Origin: UBA11524 sp965646445
Lineage (GTDB): Bacteria > Bacillota > Clostridia > Christensenellales > Aristaeellaceae
Length of the DNA stretch: 45,464 nucleotides
Assembly (NCBI GenBank): GCA_965646445.1
Contig: CBFFZW010000031.1
Location: 1-45,464 of the forward strand
Direction of reading: 5' to 3'
Below are positions 24,605 through 33,235 of the stretch, in pieces; the stretch's first letter is position 1; each line of letters opens with the position of its first letter. Below the pieces are notes generated by a model that ran no database searches, was not told where the DNA came from, and saw only the letters and a list, made by a program, of their open reading frames with translations. Made by a program: the position numbers and the translations under genes.

Positions 24605-25540
24605 ATGTCGTATGTCCTGGAGGATTTGGTGAACGCCCTGCACGCCAAGGAGCCCGACCTTCGGCTGGAACGCCAGGCGGTGATGGCCGCTTACACCACG
24701 CTGCATTTGGGTGGCCCGGCGGACGTGCTGGCCCATCCCGCCACGCCCGAACAGCTGCAATTGCTGCTGCGGGAGGCGGCGCGGCTGCAGGTTCCGGTGA
24801 CGCTCATGGGCCATGGCAGCAATACGGTGGTGCGGGACGGCGGCATCCGCGGGCTGGTGATCCGCGTGTGCCGGGAGATGCGGGAGATCACCGTGGAGGG
24901 CGGGGTCATCCGCGCCCAGGCGGGGGCCATGCTGACGGCTCTGGCCATGGCCGCGGCGGAGCATGAGCTGGGCGGCCTCACCTTTGCCAGCGGCATTCCC
25001 GGCACGGTGGGCGGCGGCGTGTACATGAACGCCGGCGCTTACGGCGGGGAGATGGCCCAGGTGGTAACCCGGGTGGAGGGCTTCGACAGAACGGGCGAGC
25101 CGTTCAGCTATGACCGGGGAGAGATGAACTTTGGCCACCGCTATTCCCGTCTGATGGACGAGGACAAGGTCGTGACGTATGTGACCTGCCAGTGCCCCCA
25201 CGCCAGGCGGGAGGAACTGCTGAAGGAAATGGTGGAGCTCAACCGCCGTCGGGCGGAAAAGCAGCCGCTGCAGCAGCCCAGCGCAGGCAGCACCTTCAAG
25301 CGCCCCAAGGACGGTTATGCCTCGGCGCTGATCGACCAGTGCGGCCTCAAGGGCCTGAGCGTGGGCGGCGCGCGGGTGAGCGAGAAGCACGCGGGCTTCC
25401 TGGTCAACCAGGGAGGCACCGCCGCGGATTTCCTGGCTCTGATGGCCAAGGTGCAGACCATCGTTTATGAGAAAACCGGCGTGATGCTGGAGCCTGAAGT
25501 GCGGATTGTGGGCGAGGATTGCCTCGTCCACGCCCTTTGA
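24605..25540 (+). CDS. murB: UDP-N-acetylenolpyruvoylglucosamine reductase
   Basis: 311 residues, a type II MurB. It reduces UDP-GlcNAc-enolpyruvate to UDP-MurNAc with NADPH and FAD in peptidoglycan precursor synthesis, in the cytoplasm. Visible FAD and active-site segments are YTTLHLGGPAD (about 32-42), MGHGSNTVVRDGG, ASGIPGTVGGGVYMNAGAYGGE (about 129-150), QQPSAGSTFKRP with the proton-donor Ser, and LEPEVRIVG at the end with the conserved Glu. The ATG at 24605 has GGGAGG 7 bases upstream; the longer frame from 24482 overlaps the promoter. murB next to rapZ and whiA is common in Clostridia. Confidence 0.96.
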   Translation: MSYVLEDLVNALHAKEPDLRLERQAVMAAYTTLHLGGPADVLAHPATPEQLQLLLREAARLQVPVTLMGHGSNTVVRDGGIRGLVIRVCREMREITVEGGVIRAQAGAMLTALAMAAAEHELGGLTFASGIPGTVGGGVYMNAGAYGGEMAQVVTRVEGFDRTGEPFSYDRGEMNFGHRYSRLMDEDKVVTYVTCQCPHARREELLKEMVELNRRRAEKQPLQQPSAGSTFKRPKDGYASALIDQCGLKGLSVGGARVSEKHAGFLVNQGGTAADFLALMAKVQTIVYEKTGVMLEPEVRIVGEDCLVHAL

Positions 25541-25569
25541 CAAGGCTGGTACGAAAGAGAGGGATTGAC

Positions 25570-26469
25570 TTGCGCTTCCTGATTGTGACGGGGATGAGCG
25601 GCGGCGGCAAAACGGTCGCGACCCGTTATTTGGAGGACACGGGCGCGTTCTGTGTGGATAACCTGCCGCCGGTGATGATGGTCAAATTTATGGAGGCCTG
25701 CGAGAGCTCCTCCCTGCAGCGGAAATTCGCGGCCCTGGCGGTGGATGTGCGCAGCGGTGAGTTCTTCGACGCCCATGCCGTGGCCACGCTGATTACCGAG
25801 GCCAGGCACCTGGGGCATCGGATCGAATTGCTGTTCCTGGAGGCCAGCGATGAGGTGCTCCTCACCCGCTATAAGGAGACCCGGCGGGATCATCCCCTGG
25901 CGGGCGACCGCAAGAGCCTGACCGAGGCCATCGCGGAGGAGCGGGAGATGCTCCAGCCCCTCAGGGAAATGGCGGATTATGTGGTGGACACCTCCGCCCT
26001 GCGGCCCAAGGCGCTGCAGCGGCGGCTTCAGGACATTCTGGCGGCGGACAGCGAGAGCGTGCAGCTGCACATCGAGGTGATGTCCTTCGGCTTCAAGCGT
26101 GGGCTGCCCCGGCAGGCCGACCTGGTCTTCGACGTGCGGTTCCTGCCCAATCCCTTCTATATCGAGGGACTGGGGCAGCATACGGGCCTGGATGAGAACG
26201 TGCGGGCCTTTGTCATGGAGCATCCGGTGACGGAGGCGTTCATGACCCATGTGAAGGATATGCTGGACTTCCTGATGCCGCATTATGTGGAGGAGGGCAA
26301 GCACCGGCTGATGATCGCCATCGGTTGCACCGGCGGCGCTCACCGCAGCGTGGCCATCGCTGAGGCCATCGGCGGCTATCTGCGTGACCAGGGCCGGAAG
26401 GTCGCCGTCAACCACCGGGATCTGGATCTGGAGCAGGCCTACTGGAAGACCATCGAGGCCAAGGAGTAA
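25570..26469 (+). CDS. rapZ: RNase adapter / nucleotide-binding protein RapZ (YvcJ)
   Basis: 299 residues. It starts RFLIVTGMSGGGKT, the P-loop (residues 2-15), then DTGAFCVDNLPP and the C-terminal signature IGCTGGAHRSVAIAEAI. In E. coli RapZ controls glmZ small RNA decay and amino-sugar synthesis; B. subtilis YvcJ hydrolyses GTP and affects competence. The start is TTG 25570 because homologues begin M-R-F and GAGAGGG lies just upstream; the frame is open from 25519. It follows murB by 29 bases and is 3 bases from whiA. Confidence 0.94.
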   Translation: MRFLIVTGMSGGGKTVATRYLEDTGAFCVDNLPPVMMVKFMEACESSSLQRKFAALAVDVRSGEFFDAHAVATLITEARHLGHRIELLFLEASDEVLLTRYKETRRDHPLAGDRKSLTEAIAEEREMLQPLREMADYVVDTSALRPKALQRRLQDILAADSESVQLHIEVMSFGFKRGLPRQADLVFDVRFLPNPFYIEGLGQHTGLDENVRAFVMEHPVTEAFMTHVKDMLDFLMPHYVEEGKHRLMIAIGCTGGAHRSVAIAEAIGGYLRDQGRKVAVNHRDLDLEQAYWKTIEAKE

Positions 26470-26472
26470 GGG

Positions 26473-27450
26473 ATGTCCTTTTCATCAAAAGCCAAGGATG
26501 AGCTGCTGCGCCTGCCTCTGGGCAAGAGCTGCTGCAGCCTCAGCGAGCTTTCCGCCCTCACGCAAACATCCGGCAGCCTGGCGCTGCGGGGCGCGGGGCG
26601 GGTGCAGGTGACGTATCGCGTGGAAAGCGCGGCGCTGGCCCGGCGGATCTTCCTGCTCCTGCGCACCCGGCTGGACATCGTGGCCAAGCTGCATTATGTC
26701 CAGAACGCCCGCCTGGGCGGACGGCGCAGCTGCGTGCTGACCCTGGGGGATCAGGATTCCCAGCGCCTGCTGCTGGCCCTGCATATGATGGAGCAGGGGG
26801 AGGACGGCGGCGTGACCCTGCGCCGGACGGCGCCACGGCACCCCATGACCCGGCAGTGCTGTCGCAGGGCCTTCCTGCGCGGCGCCTTCCTGGGGGCGGG
26901 CAGCATGACCAGCCCGGAAAAGGGCTATCACTTTGAATGGGTGGCGGACGACGAGGGCCTGATGAAGACCATCACCCGTCTGCTGGAAAAAAGCGACCTG
27001 CCCGCCGGCACTTATGTGCGCAAGGGGCGGCAGGTGGTGTACCTGAAGGGCGCCCAGCAGATTGCCGACGCCCTGGCGCTGATGGGCGCCTCCGCCAGCG
27101 TGCTGGACATGGAGAACATCCGCATCACCAAGCAGATGCGGGCCGACGCCAACCGGGCCTCCAACTGCGATGAGCACAATTCGGAAAAGATGCTCAACGC
27201 GGCGGAAAGGCAGATCGAGGCCATCAAGCTGATTTCCATTCAGCGGGGGCTGTTCACCCTGCCGCCGGGCCTTCAGGAGATGGCCCGCCTTCGGCTGGAA
27301 CACACCTCCCTAAGCCTGACCGAGCTGGGCCAGATGATGACCCCGCCAGTGGGTAAAAGCGGTGTGAACCACCGCATGCGCCGCCTGATGGAGGTGGCGC
27401 GGGATATTGAAGCGACCCTGGATGCTCATACAGAGGAGGAATCACCATGA
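26473..27450 (+). CDS. whiA: Sporulation/cell-division regulator WhiA
   Basis: 325 residues. The N-terminal LAGLIDADG-like fold (about 1-210) includes MSFSSKAKDEL, CCRRAFLRGAFLGAGSMTSPEKGYHFEW and YLKGAQQIADAL. The C-terminal helix-turn-helix part has RMTKQ-type RITKQMRADANRASNCDEHNSEK and the final LSLTELGQMMTPPVGKSGVNHRMRRL. WhiA controls sporulation in Streptomyces and division in Bacillus. The Shine-Dalgarno AAGGAG is inside the end of rapZ. It overlaps the HPr-like gene by ATGA. Confidence 0.96.
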   Translation: MSFSSKAKDELLRLPLGKSCCSLSELSALTQTSGSLALRGAGRVQVTYRVESAALARRIFLLLRTRLDIVAKLHYVQNARLGGRRSCVLTLGDQDSQRLLLALHMMEQGEDGGVTLRRTAPRHPMTRQCCRRAFLRGAFLGAGSMTSPEKGYHFEWVADDEGLMKTITRLLEKSDLPAGTYVRKGRQVVYLKGAQQIADALALMGASASVLDMENIRITKQMRADANRASNCDEHNSEKMLNAAERQIEAIKLISIQRGLFTLPPGLQEMARLRLEHTSLSLTELGQMMTPPVGKSGVNHRMRRLMEVARDIEATLDAHTEEESP

Positions 27451-27701
27451 TTAGAATTCCCGTGAACTTTCCCGGCGGCAAGCCGCTGACAAGGAGCTCC
27501 GCCGCCCAGGTGGTGCAGGTGGCCTGCCAGTATACCTGTCGGATCATGATCGAGTATGACCAGAAGATCGTCAACGCCAAATCTATGCTGGGGCTGCTCT
27601 CTCTGGGCCTGGAGGATCAGCAGCACCTGACGCTGCTGGCGGAGGGCCCGGACGAGGTGGAGGCCGCCCAGGCCATGGCGGAGCTGCTGCGCGTGGAATA
27701 A
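27447..27701 (+). CDS. HPr/Crh-like protein without the phospho-acceptor His15
   Basis: 84 residues, HPr fold length. Ungapped alignment with HPr puts Ser46 exactly at residue 46 (NAKSMLGLLSLG, 43-54), the HPr kinase site. The catalytic loop GLHARPA is replaced by PLTRSSA, so His15 is Thr15 and Arg17 is Ser17. It therefore cannot carry phosphate from PTS enzyme I in the normal way. B. subtilis Crh is similar (Gln15, Ser46 kept) and acts only in CcpA-linked carbon control, and it is also coded next to the whiA homologue. Translational coupling to whiA (ATGA) supports a regulatory role. Its kinase HprK is not in the window. Confidence 0.85.
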   Translation: MIRIPVNFPGGKPLTRSSAAQVVQVACQYTCRIMIEYDQKIVNAKSMLGLLSLGLEDQQHLTLLAEGPDEVEAAQAMAELLRVE

Positions 27702-27772
27702 GCAGCGGAGTTTGCCATCAACGCCGCCTGCCGATCAGCATAGGCGGGGTGTGTTGACGTTTCCCTTTTTTC

Positions 27773-27811
27773 GCCTGACCGTATGCAATATAGCGGTCAG
27801 GCCTTTGTTTT
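27773..27811 (+). terminator. Intrinsic terminator after the HPr-like gene
   Basis: GCCTGACCG (27773-27781) pairs with CGGTCAGGC (27794-27802), followed by CTTTGTTTT. It ends the murB-rapZ-whiA-hpr unit. Confidence 0.8.
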
Positions 27812-27824
27812 ACAGGTCAGCCCC

Positions 27825-27853
27825 TTCACGTTGGAGGGGAAATGTGGTATAAT
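27825..27853 (+). promoter_or_regulatory. Promoter of the M42 peptidase operon
   Basis: TTCACG (27825-27830), 17 bases, perfect TATAAT (27848-27853). The first peptidase ATG lies 50 bases on. Confidence 0.75.
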
Positions 27854-27903
27854 CATGATGTTTGCGGCATCAGCCGCGCAGCCGGTTGAAAAGGAGGAAA
27901 ACC

Positions 27904-28941
27904 ATGGATATACAGAAGCTGCTGAGCGAGGCGGCGGAGGTCTGCGGCCCCAGCGGGCAGGAGATGGCCATGGCGGAGCAGGTTGCCGCGTGGTTCCGTC
28001 CCCTGGTGGACGAGGTATCGGTGGACGCCATGTTCAACGTTATTGCCCATAAGAAGGGAACAGGCCCCAGGGTGATGATCTGTGCCCATCATGATGAGAT
28101 CAGCCTGATGGTCAGCCATATTGAGGATGACGGCTGCCTGCGGGTGGGCACGGTCGGCGGCGTGGATCCCCGCATTCTGCCCGCCAGCCGGGTATGGGTG
28201 CATGGCCGGGAGAAGCTGTTCGGCACTATCGGCGCGCTTCCGCCTCACCTGATGTCGGCGGAGGATCGCCGCCGCAACTATGCCATGAAGGAACTCTATG
28301 TGGATGTGGGCCTGCCCGCGGAGAAGGTGCGGGGCCTGGTGCGCGTGGGCGACCTGGTGACCTTCCAGGGACCGGGCACGGCGCTGATGAACGATCAGCT
28401 GGCCGCCAAGACCATGGACGACCGCTCCTGCGTGGTGATGATGCTCTGCGCGGCGGAGAAGCTGCGGCGGCTGGTGTGTGACGCGGACGTGTACTTCGTC
28501 TCCACCAGCCAGGAGGAGGTGGGCTCCCGGGGCGCGGAGACGGCGGCCTTCGCCATCCAGCCGGATCTGTGCGTGGCGCTGGACGGCGACTTTGCCGATC
28601 AGCCCGGCAGCCGGCCGGACACCACCGTGCCCATCGACACCCTGGCCATCAGCGTGGGCCCGTTCCTTCAGTCAAAGCTGGTGCAGCGTATGAAGGACTG
28701 CGCCGAGGCCCATGGCGTGAAGCTGGAAACCATTGTGGCTCCGTCCTCCACCGCCACGGACGCCGACGAGGCGGGCCTTTCCCGGGAGGGCGTGCCCAGC
28801 GTATTGCTGTCCCTGCCGATGAAGTACATGCACACCACCGTGGAAACGGTGAACATGAAGACCCTCAGCGAGGGCGGACGGCTGCTGGCGCATTTTATCA
28901 GCGAGCTGGACGGCGGATGGGAGGATGACCTATGGATCTGA
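27904..28941 (+). CDS. M42-family metallopeptidase (glutamyl aminopeptidase/endoglucanase-like), copy 1
   Basis: 345 residues. The two-metal site is complete: H63 and D65-type residues in CAHHDEIS (60-67), MDDRS, the catalytic pair in QEEVGSRG, LDGD, and YMHTTVE near the C-terminus. M42 enzymes (PepA of lactococci, TET of archaea, FrvX, YsdC) are cytoplasmic, form dodecameric shells and trim short peptides; old annotations call them endoglucanases. AAAGGAGG lies 7-8 bases before the ATG. It is the most diverged of the three, with an HHDE rather than HMDE motif, and overlaps the next gene by 10 bases. Confidence 0.92.
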   Translation: MDIQKLLSEAAEVCGPSGQEMAMAEQVAAWFRPLVDEVSVDAMFNVIAHKKGTGPRVMICAHHDEISLMVSHIEDDGCLRVGTVGGVDPRILPASRVWVHGREKLFGTIGALPPHLMSAEDRRRNYAMKELYVDVGLPAEKVRGLVRVGDLVTFQGPGTALMNDQLAAKTMDDRSCVVMMLCAAEKLRRLVCDADVYFVSTSQEEVGSRGAETAAFAIQPDLCVALDGDFADQPGSRPDTTVPIDTLAISVGPFLQSKLVQRMKDCAEAHGVKLETIVAPSSTATDADEAGLSREGVPSVLLSLPMKYMHTTVETVNMKTLSEGGRLLAHFISELDGGWEDDLWI

Positions 28942-29951
28942 AGACGCTGACAGAGATCAACGCGCCCTCCGGGTATGAGCAGCCCATGCGGCGGTATCTC
29001 CTGGACGAGCTGCGCGCCATCGGTATGACGCCCGTCATCGATCGGATGGGCAACATCGTGGTGGTCAAGGAGGGCCATGGCGAAAACCGCAGGCGGGTGA
29101 TGATTTCCGCCCACATGGACGAGGTGGGCTTCATCGTTATCTCCGCCACGGAGGACGGCTTCCTGCGGGTACGCCCCCTGGGCGGCGTGGATCCGCGGGT
29201 GGTTATTTCCAAGCGGGTGCTGGTGGGCGAAAAGCGCATTCCCGGCGTCATCGGGGCCATGGCCATTCACCTGCAGTCCGCCGAGGATCGCAAGCGCGTC
29301 CTGGGGTACAATGACGTTTATGTGGACATCGGCGCCAAGGACAAGAAGGAGGCGGAAGGCAAGGCCCCCAAGGGGACGCAGGTCAGCTTTGACACCGCGT
29401 ATGTGGTGTACGGCGACGGCTTTGCCTGCGCCAAGGCCCTTGACGACCGCGTGGGCTGCTGGAACCTGTTCCGCCTGCTGAAGGACGGCGACTATCCCTG
29501 CGACCTGGTGGCGGTGTTCTCCTCCCAGGAGGAGGTGGGCTGCCGCGGCGCCAAGGGTGCGGCCTTCGCCCAGGCGCCGGATGTCGGCATCGCCCTGGAA
29601 GGCACCACCTGCAACGACCTGGGGGATGTCCCCGCCGTCAGCCAGGTGTGCCGTTGCGGCGAGGGCGTGGCCGTTTCCTTTGGCGACGGCGCGTCCCTGG
29701 CCAACCGGGCGCTGTTCCGCAAGGCCGTCGAGCTTGGTCAGGCGGAAGGCATTGCCCATCAGGTGAAGGGCTCCATTTCCGGCGGCAACGAGAGCGGCGT
29801 GATGCAGCGCTCCCGGGGCGGCATCCCGACGCTGGTGCTGTCCGTGCCCTGCCGGTACATCCACAGCCCCTCCACCGTGTGCAAGCTGGACGATGTGGAG
29901 AGCCAGCTGGCCCTGGCTCGAGCCCTGCTGTGCCATATGGATGAAATGTAA
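28932..29951 (+). CDS. M42-family metallopeptidase, copy 2
   Basis: 339 residues. Motifs in order: SAHMDEVGF (about 56-64), the PDZ-like insertion domain, KALDDRVGCW, SSQEEVGCRGAK, LEGTTC (Glu at the position that is Asp in copies 1 and 3) and CRYIHSPS. The Asp/Glu change at this metal ligand is also the residue that varies among family members and may tune peptide preference. It begins inside the end of copy 1, so translation is coupled. The next start is 31 bases after its stop. Confidence 0.92.
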   Translation: MDLKTLTEINAPSGYEQPMRRYLLDELRAIGMTPVIDRMGNIVVVKEGHGENRRRVMISAHMDEVGFIVISATEDGFLRVRPLGGVDPRVVISKRVLVGEKRIPGVIGAMAIHLQSAEDRKRVLGYNDVYVDIGAKDKKEAEGKAPKGTQVSFDTAYVVYGDGFACAKALDDRVGCWNLFRLLKDGDYPCDLVAVFSSQEEVGCRGAKGAAFAQAPDVGIALEGTTCNDLGDVPAVSQVCRCGEGVAVSFGDGASLANRALFRKAVELGQAEGIAHQVKGSISGGNESGVMQRSRGGIPTLVLSVPCRYIHSPSTVCKLDDVESQLALARALLCHMDEM

Positions 29952-29982
29952 CGCGCATCATCGCAAAAGGAGAGAAGCAGCT

Positions 29983-30966
29983 ATGTTTGAACTGTTGAAG
30001 AAGGTTCTCGCGCCCATTGGCCCCAGCGGCCTGGAGGAGCCGGTGGCCGCCGTCATCCGCCAGGAGCTGGCGGGCTTTGTGGATACCATGGAGACCGACG
30101 CCCTGGGCAACCTGATCTGCGTCAAGCAGGGCAAGGGAGCGCAGCCCCGGCGGATCATGTTCAGCGCCCATATGGATCACATTGGCTTTGTGGTGACGGG
30201 CATCGAGAAGGAGGGCTTCCTTCGGGTGACCAACGTGGGCGGCGTGGGGCTGAATGTGTCCCTGACCCGCCATGTGGTGTTTGCAAACGGTGTGGAAGGC
30301 GTGGTGGTCTCCGAGCCCGTGACGGGCGACCGGGCCATGAAGCACATGTTCATCGACATCGGCGCCAAGGATAAGGAGGAAGCCGAGACCATGGTGCGGC
30401 TGGGCGACATGGCCGTGTACGCGCCGGACTGCTTCCGCCTGGGCGAGCACCGGGTGGCCAGCCCCGCCATGGACGACCGCTGCGCCTGCGCCCTGCTGGT
30501 GAAGCTGATGCAGACCATCGGTGATACCGAGGATACCGTCATCGCCGTCTTCTCCGTGCAGGAGGAGGTGGGCTGCCGGGGCGCCAAGGTGGCGTCCTTC
30601 GCCATGGAGCCTGACATCGGCATTGCCCTGGATGTGACCGCCTGGGGCGACACCCCCGGCACCACGCAGCCGGACATCAAGCTGGGCGAGGGCATCGGCG
30701 TGAAGGTGATGGATCGGGGCAGCATCTCCAACCCGCAGCTGCGGGAAGAGCTGCTGGCCTGCGGTGAAAAGGCCAACGTCAAGACCCAGCGGGAGGTGCT
30801 TCCCTTTGGCGGCACCGACGCTTCCGCCATGCAGACCAGCCGGGGCGGCATTCCGGTGTGCACGCTGTCGCTGCCCTGCCGCTATGTCCACTCCGCCTGC
30901 GAAGTGATCGACATGCGGGACATGGAGGCGGGCCTCAAGCTGATGCGGACCTACCTGGGCAAGTGA
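29983..30966 (+). CDS. M42-family metallopeptidase, copy 3
   Basis: 327 residues. Motifs: SAHMDHIGF (His after HMD where the family usually has Glu), AMDDRCACALL, SVQEEVGCRGAK, LDVTAWGDTPG and CRYVHSACE. All metal ligands and the catalytic Glu are present. The ATG at 29983 has AGGAGAG about 9 bases upstream; the open frame from 29893 lies within copy 2. A GC-rich stem (30976-31008, eight perfect outer pairs) follows the stop and may end the operon weakly. Confidence 0.92.
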   Translation: MFELLKKVLAPIGPSGLEEPVAAVIRQELAGFVDTMETDALGNLICVKQGKGAQPRRIMFSAHMDHIGFVVTGIEKEGFLRVTNVGGVGLNVSLTRHVVFANGVEGVVVSEPVTGDRAMKHMFIDIGAKDKEEAETMVRLGDMAVYAPDCFRLGEHRVASPAMDDRCACALLVKLMQTIGDTEDTVIAVFSVQEEVGCRGAKVASFAMEPDIGIALDVTAWGDTPGTTQPDIKLGEGIGVKVMDRGSISNPQLREELLACGEKANVKTQREVLPFGGTDASAMQTSRGGIPVCTLSLPCRYVHSACEVIDMRDMEAGLKLMRTYLGK

Positions 30967-31048
30967 TTTTCCTCAGGCGCGGAGGGGCGGAGGACGGCCT
31001 TCCGCGCCCTTCGTGACCAAGGGAAAACAGTTTTACGGAGGGCTCACT

Positions 31049-33004
31049 GTGATCGGTGCGATCTATCTTGCGGTGTACCTGCTTTGCGGCTGCCTTTGCG
31101 TGCGATGGCTGCTGCCGCGGCTGCCGGTGCTGAACCGGCTGTGGCTGGGGCTGTCCCTGGGGCTGCTGATGCTGATGTGGCTCCCGGCCCTGTGCGCCTT
31201 CCTGCTGGACTTCACCTGGGCGGCGCATCTGGCGGCACTGATCCCCCTGGCGCTGCTCACCGGCGGGGCGTATTTTGCGCGGGATCGCCGCTCTGTCCGG
31301 CGCTGGGACGCGGGGGAGACCGTGCTCCTTCGGCAGATGGCGATGGTCGTGCTGCCCCTGACGCTGCTTTCCGCTTATTTGCAGTACACCCACATGGTGC
31401 GCGTCGGCGCGGACGGCAGCTGGAACGTGGGGCAGAGCACCTACGGCGACCTGCCCATGCACATGAGCTTCATCACCGGGCTGAAAAACGCCGCCTTTCC
31501 CGCCGATTACCCCTTCTATCCCGGGGAGCGCCTGTCCTACCCCTTCCTGGTGGACAGCTTATCCACCACCTTTTACCTGATGGACTGGAGCCTGCAAATG
31601 GCGCTGATCGTCCCCGGTACGCTGATGATGGCGCTGTGCTACATGGGCGTGCTGTGCCTGGCCCGGGAGATGACCCTGGGCAAGAAGACCGTGGTGCTGG
31701 CGGCGCTGCTGTTTTTCCTCAACGGCGGACTGGGCTTCCTGTACGACTTCGACCTGGCCGGCGGCACGGAGCCGGACGGCACGCTGACCTGGTGGGCCCG
31801 AATTCAGGACATCCTCACCGGGTACTACAAGACCCCCACCAATCAGCCCGAGCCCAACAACCTGCGCTGGTCCAACGTCATCGCTGACCTGATGATCCCC
31901 CAGCGGACGCTCCTGGGCGGCTGGTGCATGGTGATTCCATGCCTGTATTTGCTGTACATGAGCTTTGACCCTGAGAAGCGAAGCAGGGGGGAAAACGTCC
32001 GCATGGAGGCGCTGTTGGGGGTCTGGGGCGGCGCGCTGCCGCTGATCCACACCCACTCCTTCCTGGCGCTGGGGCTGTGCTCCCTGGGCATGCTGGTGTA
32101 CGACATGATCCACGACCCGGAGCGGTGGAAGCTCTTCGGCCGCTATGCGCGCTACGGGCTCATCGCGGCGGCGCTGGCCCTGCCGCAGCTGATCGGCTTC
32201 ACCTTTGCCCAGGTGAGCGGCAGCAAGTCCTTCCTGGCGCTGTGGTTCAACTGGGTGAACAATCCCGGGGGAGACGGCAACCTGCTGGACACCTACCTGT
32301 GGTTCTACCTGAAAAACATCGGCCTGCCCTTCGCGCTGCTGCTGCTGGCGCTGGTGGAGCGGGATCGCCATGCAAGGCGGCTGTTCGCCGGGGCGCTGCC
32401 CATCATCCTGGCGGCGGAGCTGGTGCGCTTTCAGCCCAACGTCTACGATAACAACAAGCTGCTGTACCTGGCGTGGCTGCTGTGCTGTATGATCGTGGCG
32501 GACTTCGCCGCGCGGCTGTGGCGGCGGATGGCGGGGCTGCGGAGCCGTCCCCTGATGGCGGGGGCCGCGGCGGTGGTGCTGTTCCTGTCGGCGGGGCTGA
32601 CGCTGTGGCGGGAGGCCGTCAGCGATTATCAGGCCTTCTCCGCCCCGGCGGTGGAGGCGGGGATGTACATCCGGGACAACACGGAGGAGGGCAGCCGGTT
32701 CCTTTCGGGCACCCAGCACCTGAATCCTGTGGCGTCCATCGCGGGTCGGCAGGTGGTCTGCGGGCCGGATCTGTGGCTGTACTACCACGGCTTCGATACC
32801 ACGGAGCGCAAGGCGGACATCAGGGCCTTTATGGAGGCCCCGGAAAGCCATCTCGATCTGCTGACGCGCTATGATGCTGATTACATTTATGTGTCCAGCT
32901 ATGAGCGGACAAGCTACGACGTGGATACCCAGGCCCTGGATCGTCTGTTTGAGCGGGTGTTTCAAAACGGCGAGGCGGTGATCTACCGCGTGCCCCAGGG
33001 CTGA
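31049..33004 (+). CDS. Polytopic membrane protein, GT-C glycosyltransferase-like
   Basis: 651 residues. About 12 hydrophobic spans cover residues 1-520; a soluble C-terminal part (about 525-650) ends DADYIYVSSYERTSYDVD...VIYRVPQG. An Asp in the first large outside loop (TYGDLPMHMSFITG) and the late C-terminal soluble domain are the layout of GT-C enzymes, which move sugars from lipid carriers outside the membrane. The family cannot be named more closely, and substrate is unknown. The start is taken as GTG 31049 with GGAGGG 6 bases upstream; GTG 31013 is possible. It leads a close run of genes up to 37340. Confidence 0.7.
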   Translation: MIGAIYLAVYLLCGCLCVRWLLPRLPVLNRLWLGLSLGLLMLMWLPALCAFLLDFTWAAHLAALIPLALLTGGAYFARDRRSVRRWDAGETVLLRQMAMVVLPLTLLSAYLQYTHMVRVGADGSWNVGQSTYGDLPMHMSFITGLKNAAFPADYPFYPGERLSYPFLVDSLSTTFYLMDWSLQMALIVPGTLMMALCYMGVLCLAREMTLGKKTVVLAALLFFLNGGLGFLYDFDLAGGTEPDGTLTWWARIQDILTGYYKTPTNQPEPNNLRWSNVIADLMIPQRTLLGGWCMVIPCLYLLYMSFDPEKRSRGENVRMEALLGVWGGALPLIHTHSFLALGLCSLGMLVYDMIHDPERWKLFGRYARYGLIAAALALPQLIGFTFAQVSGSKSFLALWFNWVNNPGGDGNLLDTYLWFYLKNIGLPFALLLLALVERDRHARRLFAGALPIILAAELVRFQPNVYDNNKLLYLAWLLCCMIVADFAARLWRRMAGLRSRPLMAGAAAVVLFLSAGLTLWREAVSDYQAFSAPAVEAGMYIRDNTEEGSRFLSGTQHLNPVASIAGRQVVCGPDLWLYYHGFDTTERKADIRAFMEAPESHLDLLTRYDADYIYVSSYERTSYDVDTQALDRLFERVFQNGEAVIYRVPQG

Positions 33005-33014
33005 AAGGAGCGGC

Positions 33015-33230
33015 ATGGAACGGTTTTTACGCTATTCGCTGGAGCGGGGACGCGCCATCCGCCTGATGTATCAGGACGGGGAGTACATCCGCCAGGCGAC
33101 TGCCCAGGTGACGGCCATCGAGGGCGATACGGTCACCTTGGCGACGCTGCGGCCCCGGGGGACGGTGACCCTGCCGATGGCGCAGGTACTGTCCGCGGAT
33201 TACCGCCGGGGCGATGAGGGACAGGAGTGA
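33015..33230 (+). CDS. Small conserved-looking hypothetical protein
   Basis: 71 residues, not recognised with certainty. The sequence is hydrophilic, with alternating beta-type segments (AIRLMYQDG, ATAQVTAIEGDTVTLATL, GTVTLPMAQVLSADY) and a final acidic RRGDEGQE, suggesting a small SH3-like beta barrel. AAAGGAG lies 6 bases before the ATG, and the end overlaps the leader of the lipase gene, so it is translated in the same unit. No function is proposed. Confidence 0.7.
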   Translation: MERFLRYSLERGRAIRLMYQDGEYIRQATAQVTAIEGDTVTLATLRPRGTVTLPMAQVLSADYRRGDEGQE

Positions 33231-33235
33231 CAGCC

